Assembly: GCA_030637205.1 (NCBI GenBank)
Contig: DAOVVL010000052.1
Location: forward strand, 1-9,355
Direction of reading: 5' to 3'
Length of the DNA stretch: 9,355 nt
Origin: Thalassospiraceae bacterium
GTDB lineage: Bacteria; Pseudomonadota; Alphaproteobacteria; Rhodospirillales; Magnetovibrionaceae
In this document: positions 8,143-9,355 of the stretch, piece by piece
Position numbering within the stretch: position 1 is the first letter of the stretch
How the letters are laid out: each line of letters starts with the position of its first letter
Program-made: the position numbers and the translations under genes
Notes under the pieces: model-generated
Told to the model about the DNA's origin: nothing
Seen by the model: only the letters and a program-made list of their open reading frames with translations
Database searches by the model: none

Positions 8143-9087
8143 ATGAGACTGGCTCAACTGGAAAGTATTCGTGTCGTTATTGCCGAAGAAAACCCAAACC
8201 TGCGCAAAGGTCTGGTGACGGCACTGAGACAGGCGGGCATGAAAAATGTGTTGGCCACGGGTGATCTGACGCAGGTCCTGGGCACCATCGAAGCCAACCA
8301 CGTTGACCTGATTATCGGTTCAACCGATGCGCTGGACGGCAAGTTCAACAAATGCATTTTTGATTTGCGCCATCGCCACATCGGCGAAAATCCGTTTATT
8401 GTTGTGATGACCCTGATCGCTGATCCCACCACTGAGACGGTGCGCGACGCCATGGACGCCGGGCCGGATCATTTGCTGGCCAAGCCCATCGACTTTGATG
8501 TTTTAATCAACCAAATCACGGACCTGACACTTTCTCGCAATCCGTTTGTTGTGACCGCCGATTACATTGGCCCTGACCGTCGTATCAAAGCGCGCCCCGG
8601 CACCCAGGTTATTCAGAAGGTCGAAGTTCCCAATCCGTTGCGCCAGCGCATGACCGGTCAAATGCGCGAAACCACCTTAAAACGTGCCATTGAATCGGTC
8701 TGGGGTCTGATTAATGAACAAAAGGTCGAACGCCATACCTTTCAGATTAGCTGGTTGTTGGATCGCATCGTGCCCATAGTGGCCGCCAACGAGAGCCACA
8801 GCGATGAGTTTGAAAAACTTGCCGAGCGTCTGGTTGTGACCACCAACGATATGTCCAATCGCATCGCCAACACGCGCTATTCACATATTAGCGCCATGTC
8901 CATGACGCTGGCCACGCTAAGTGAAGCCGCCAGGAAAAACCAATTTCAGCCCGAAGATCTGCGCTTGTTGATCAAGTTGTCAGAACTGATCAGTGATTGT
9001 GTCGAAGCATCGCGCGACCTGGCTGACCCGTCTGTGGAAGAAGAGTTGAATATTCTCAGTATGGCCAAAGTTGCCGCCACCGCTTGA
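8143..9087 (+). CDS. Atypical response-regulator receiver protein with unrecognised helical C-terminus
   Basis: The 314-residue protein begins with a CheY-like receiver fold (about residues 8-128). It has an acidic pair EE (15-16) after strand 1, Thr90 at the end of strand 4, and the conserved Lys-Pro AKPI (K114). After strand 3 the sequence is DLIIGSTDALDG (55-66): the position normally held by the phospho-accepting Asp appears to be Ser60 or a neighbour, and the loop is shorter than usual. D62 is the only nearby acid that might substitute. A linker with DYIGPDRR (140-147) and VPNPLR (162-167) follows, then a helical region (about 175-310) with no recognisable DNA-binding, GGDEF, EAL or kinase motif. 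I chose ATG 8143 because AGGAGA lies seven bases upstream and overlaps the alternative GTG frame start at 8125. The gene lies between divergent secA and a foldase gene; no histidine kinase is adjacent. Signalling partner and output are unknown. Confidence 0.85.
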   Translation: MRLAQLESIRVVIAEENPNLRKGLVTALRQAGMKNVLATGDLTQVLGTIEANHVDLIIGSTDALDGKFNKCIFDLRHRHIGENPFIVVMTLIADPTTETVRDAMDAGPDHLLAKPIDFDVLINQITDLTLSRNPFVVTADYIGPDRRIKARPGTQVIQKVEVPNPLRQRMTGQMRETTLKRAIESVWGLINEQKVERHTFQISWLLDRIVPIVAANESHSDEFEKLAERLVVTTNDMSNRIANTRYSHISAMSMTLATLSEAARKNQFQPEDLRLLIKLSELISDCVEASRDLADPSVEEELNILSMAKVAATA

Positions 9088-9152
9088 ATCCCTTGTACAC
9101 GGCTTGGCAATATGCTTTATGCCATCAACGCACTTAAACACAGGGGATAACC

Positions 9153-9355
9153 ATGGCCTTTACAATGAACGGGTCCATGAACTGCAAAGTACTGGCGCTC
9201 GGCACCGTATTGGCGCTGGCGGTTCCACACGGGCTAATGGCTGCCGAAGACGACCCGGTGGTTGCCACCGTGAACGGGTCCAAAATTTATCTGTCAGAGG
9301 TCGAGGAAGCCCGCATTTTGTTGCCGCCGGCACTTCAAAAATCCCCGACAGCCGA
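9153..9355 (+). CDS. Secreted SurA/PpiC-like peptidyl-prolyl isomerase (foldase), 3' end cut by window edge
   Basis: Only the first 67 codons are visible. The ATG at 9153 has AGGGGAT about six bases upstream. The N-terminus has a signal peptide: a short polar stretch with a Lys (KVLALGTVLALAV), then a likely cleavage site near GLMA-AEDD (about residues 29-31). The mature part begins DPVVATVNGSKIYLSEVEEAR (33-53) and then LPPALQ, which is the conserved opening of SurA/PpiC/PrsA-like periplasmic chaperone-isomerases. Such genes are often found beside secA in alphaproteobacteria. The parvulin catalytic domain lies beyond the window, so isomerase activity cannot be checked here. The gene starts 65 bases after the receiver gene; a small GGCA/TGCC stem and a weak TTGTAC/TTTATG promoter-like pair occur in that gap but are not convincing. 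Confidence 0.82.
   Translation, partial: MAFTMNGSMNCKVLALGTVLALAVPHGLMAAEDDPVVATVNGSKIYLSEVEEARILLPPALQKSPTA

Overview
The window looks like core chromosome of an alphaproteobacterium, probably from the Rhodospirillales (Magnetospirillum/Thalassospira-like). This rests on the protein styles: a malyl-CoA lyase of the Rhodobacter/Methylobacterium type, an AccA with a short alphaproteobacterial N-terminus, and a 920-residue SecA with a C-terminal zinc motif. A periplasmic peptidyl-prolyl isomerase also lies near secA, a common alphaproteobacterial arrangement. The placement comes from recognised motifs, not from a database search. There is no rRNA, tRNA, insertion sequence, CRISPR array or prophage gene, and this is not an obvious accessory island.

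Left part, + strand: the 3' end of an unrecognised alpha-helical protein gene (open at the left edge), then xerD, a malyl-CoA lyase gene (mcl), accA and a membrane-anchored tetrahaem NapC/NirT-type cytochrome c gene. xerD is broken by an apparent single-base loss in a T run at 1764-1767. Restoring one T gives a normal 311-residue recombinase with every catalytic residue present. Mcl and AccA both act around acetyl-CoA and malonyl-CoA and may be co-transcribed. The cytochrome gene follows an AT-rich gap and stands without a visible partner reductase.

Middle: secA runs on the - strand and converges on the cytochrome gene with only 22 bases between the stops. Its likely promoter lies 65-93 bases upstream of the start codon.

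Right part: a 496-base gene-free stretch separates secA from a divergent + strand gene for an atypical receiver-domain protein. It holds a near-consensus sigma-70 promoter facing right (7821-7850), followed by about 265 bases that can fold into at least five hairpins. The last hairpin looks like a terminator or attenuator and ends just before the ribosome binding site. The receiver protein seems to lack the usual phospho-accepting aspartate and has an unrecognised helical C-terminal half. The window ends inside a gene for a secreted SurA/PpiC-like foldase, which fits functionally with secA.

The most interesting item is the structured leader or small RNA at about 7857-8123, with its possible switch next to the start of an unusual receiver gene. 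The xerD frameshift is the item that most needs checking against raw reads.
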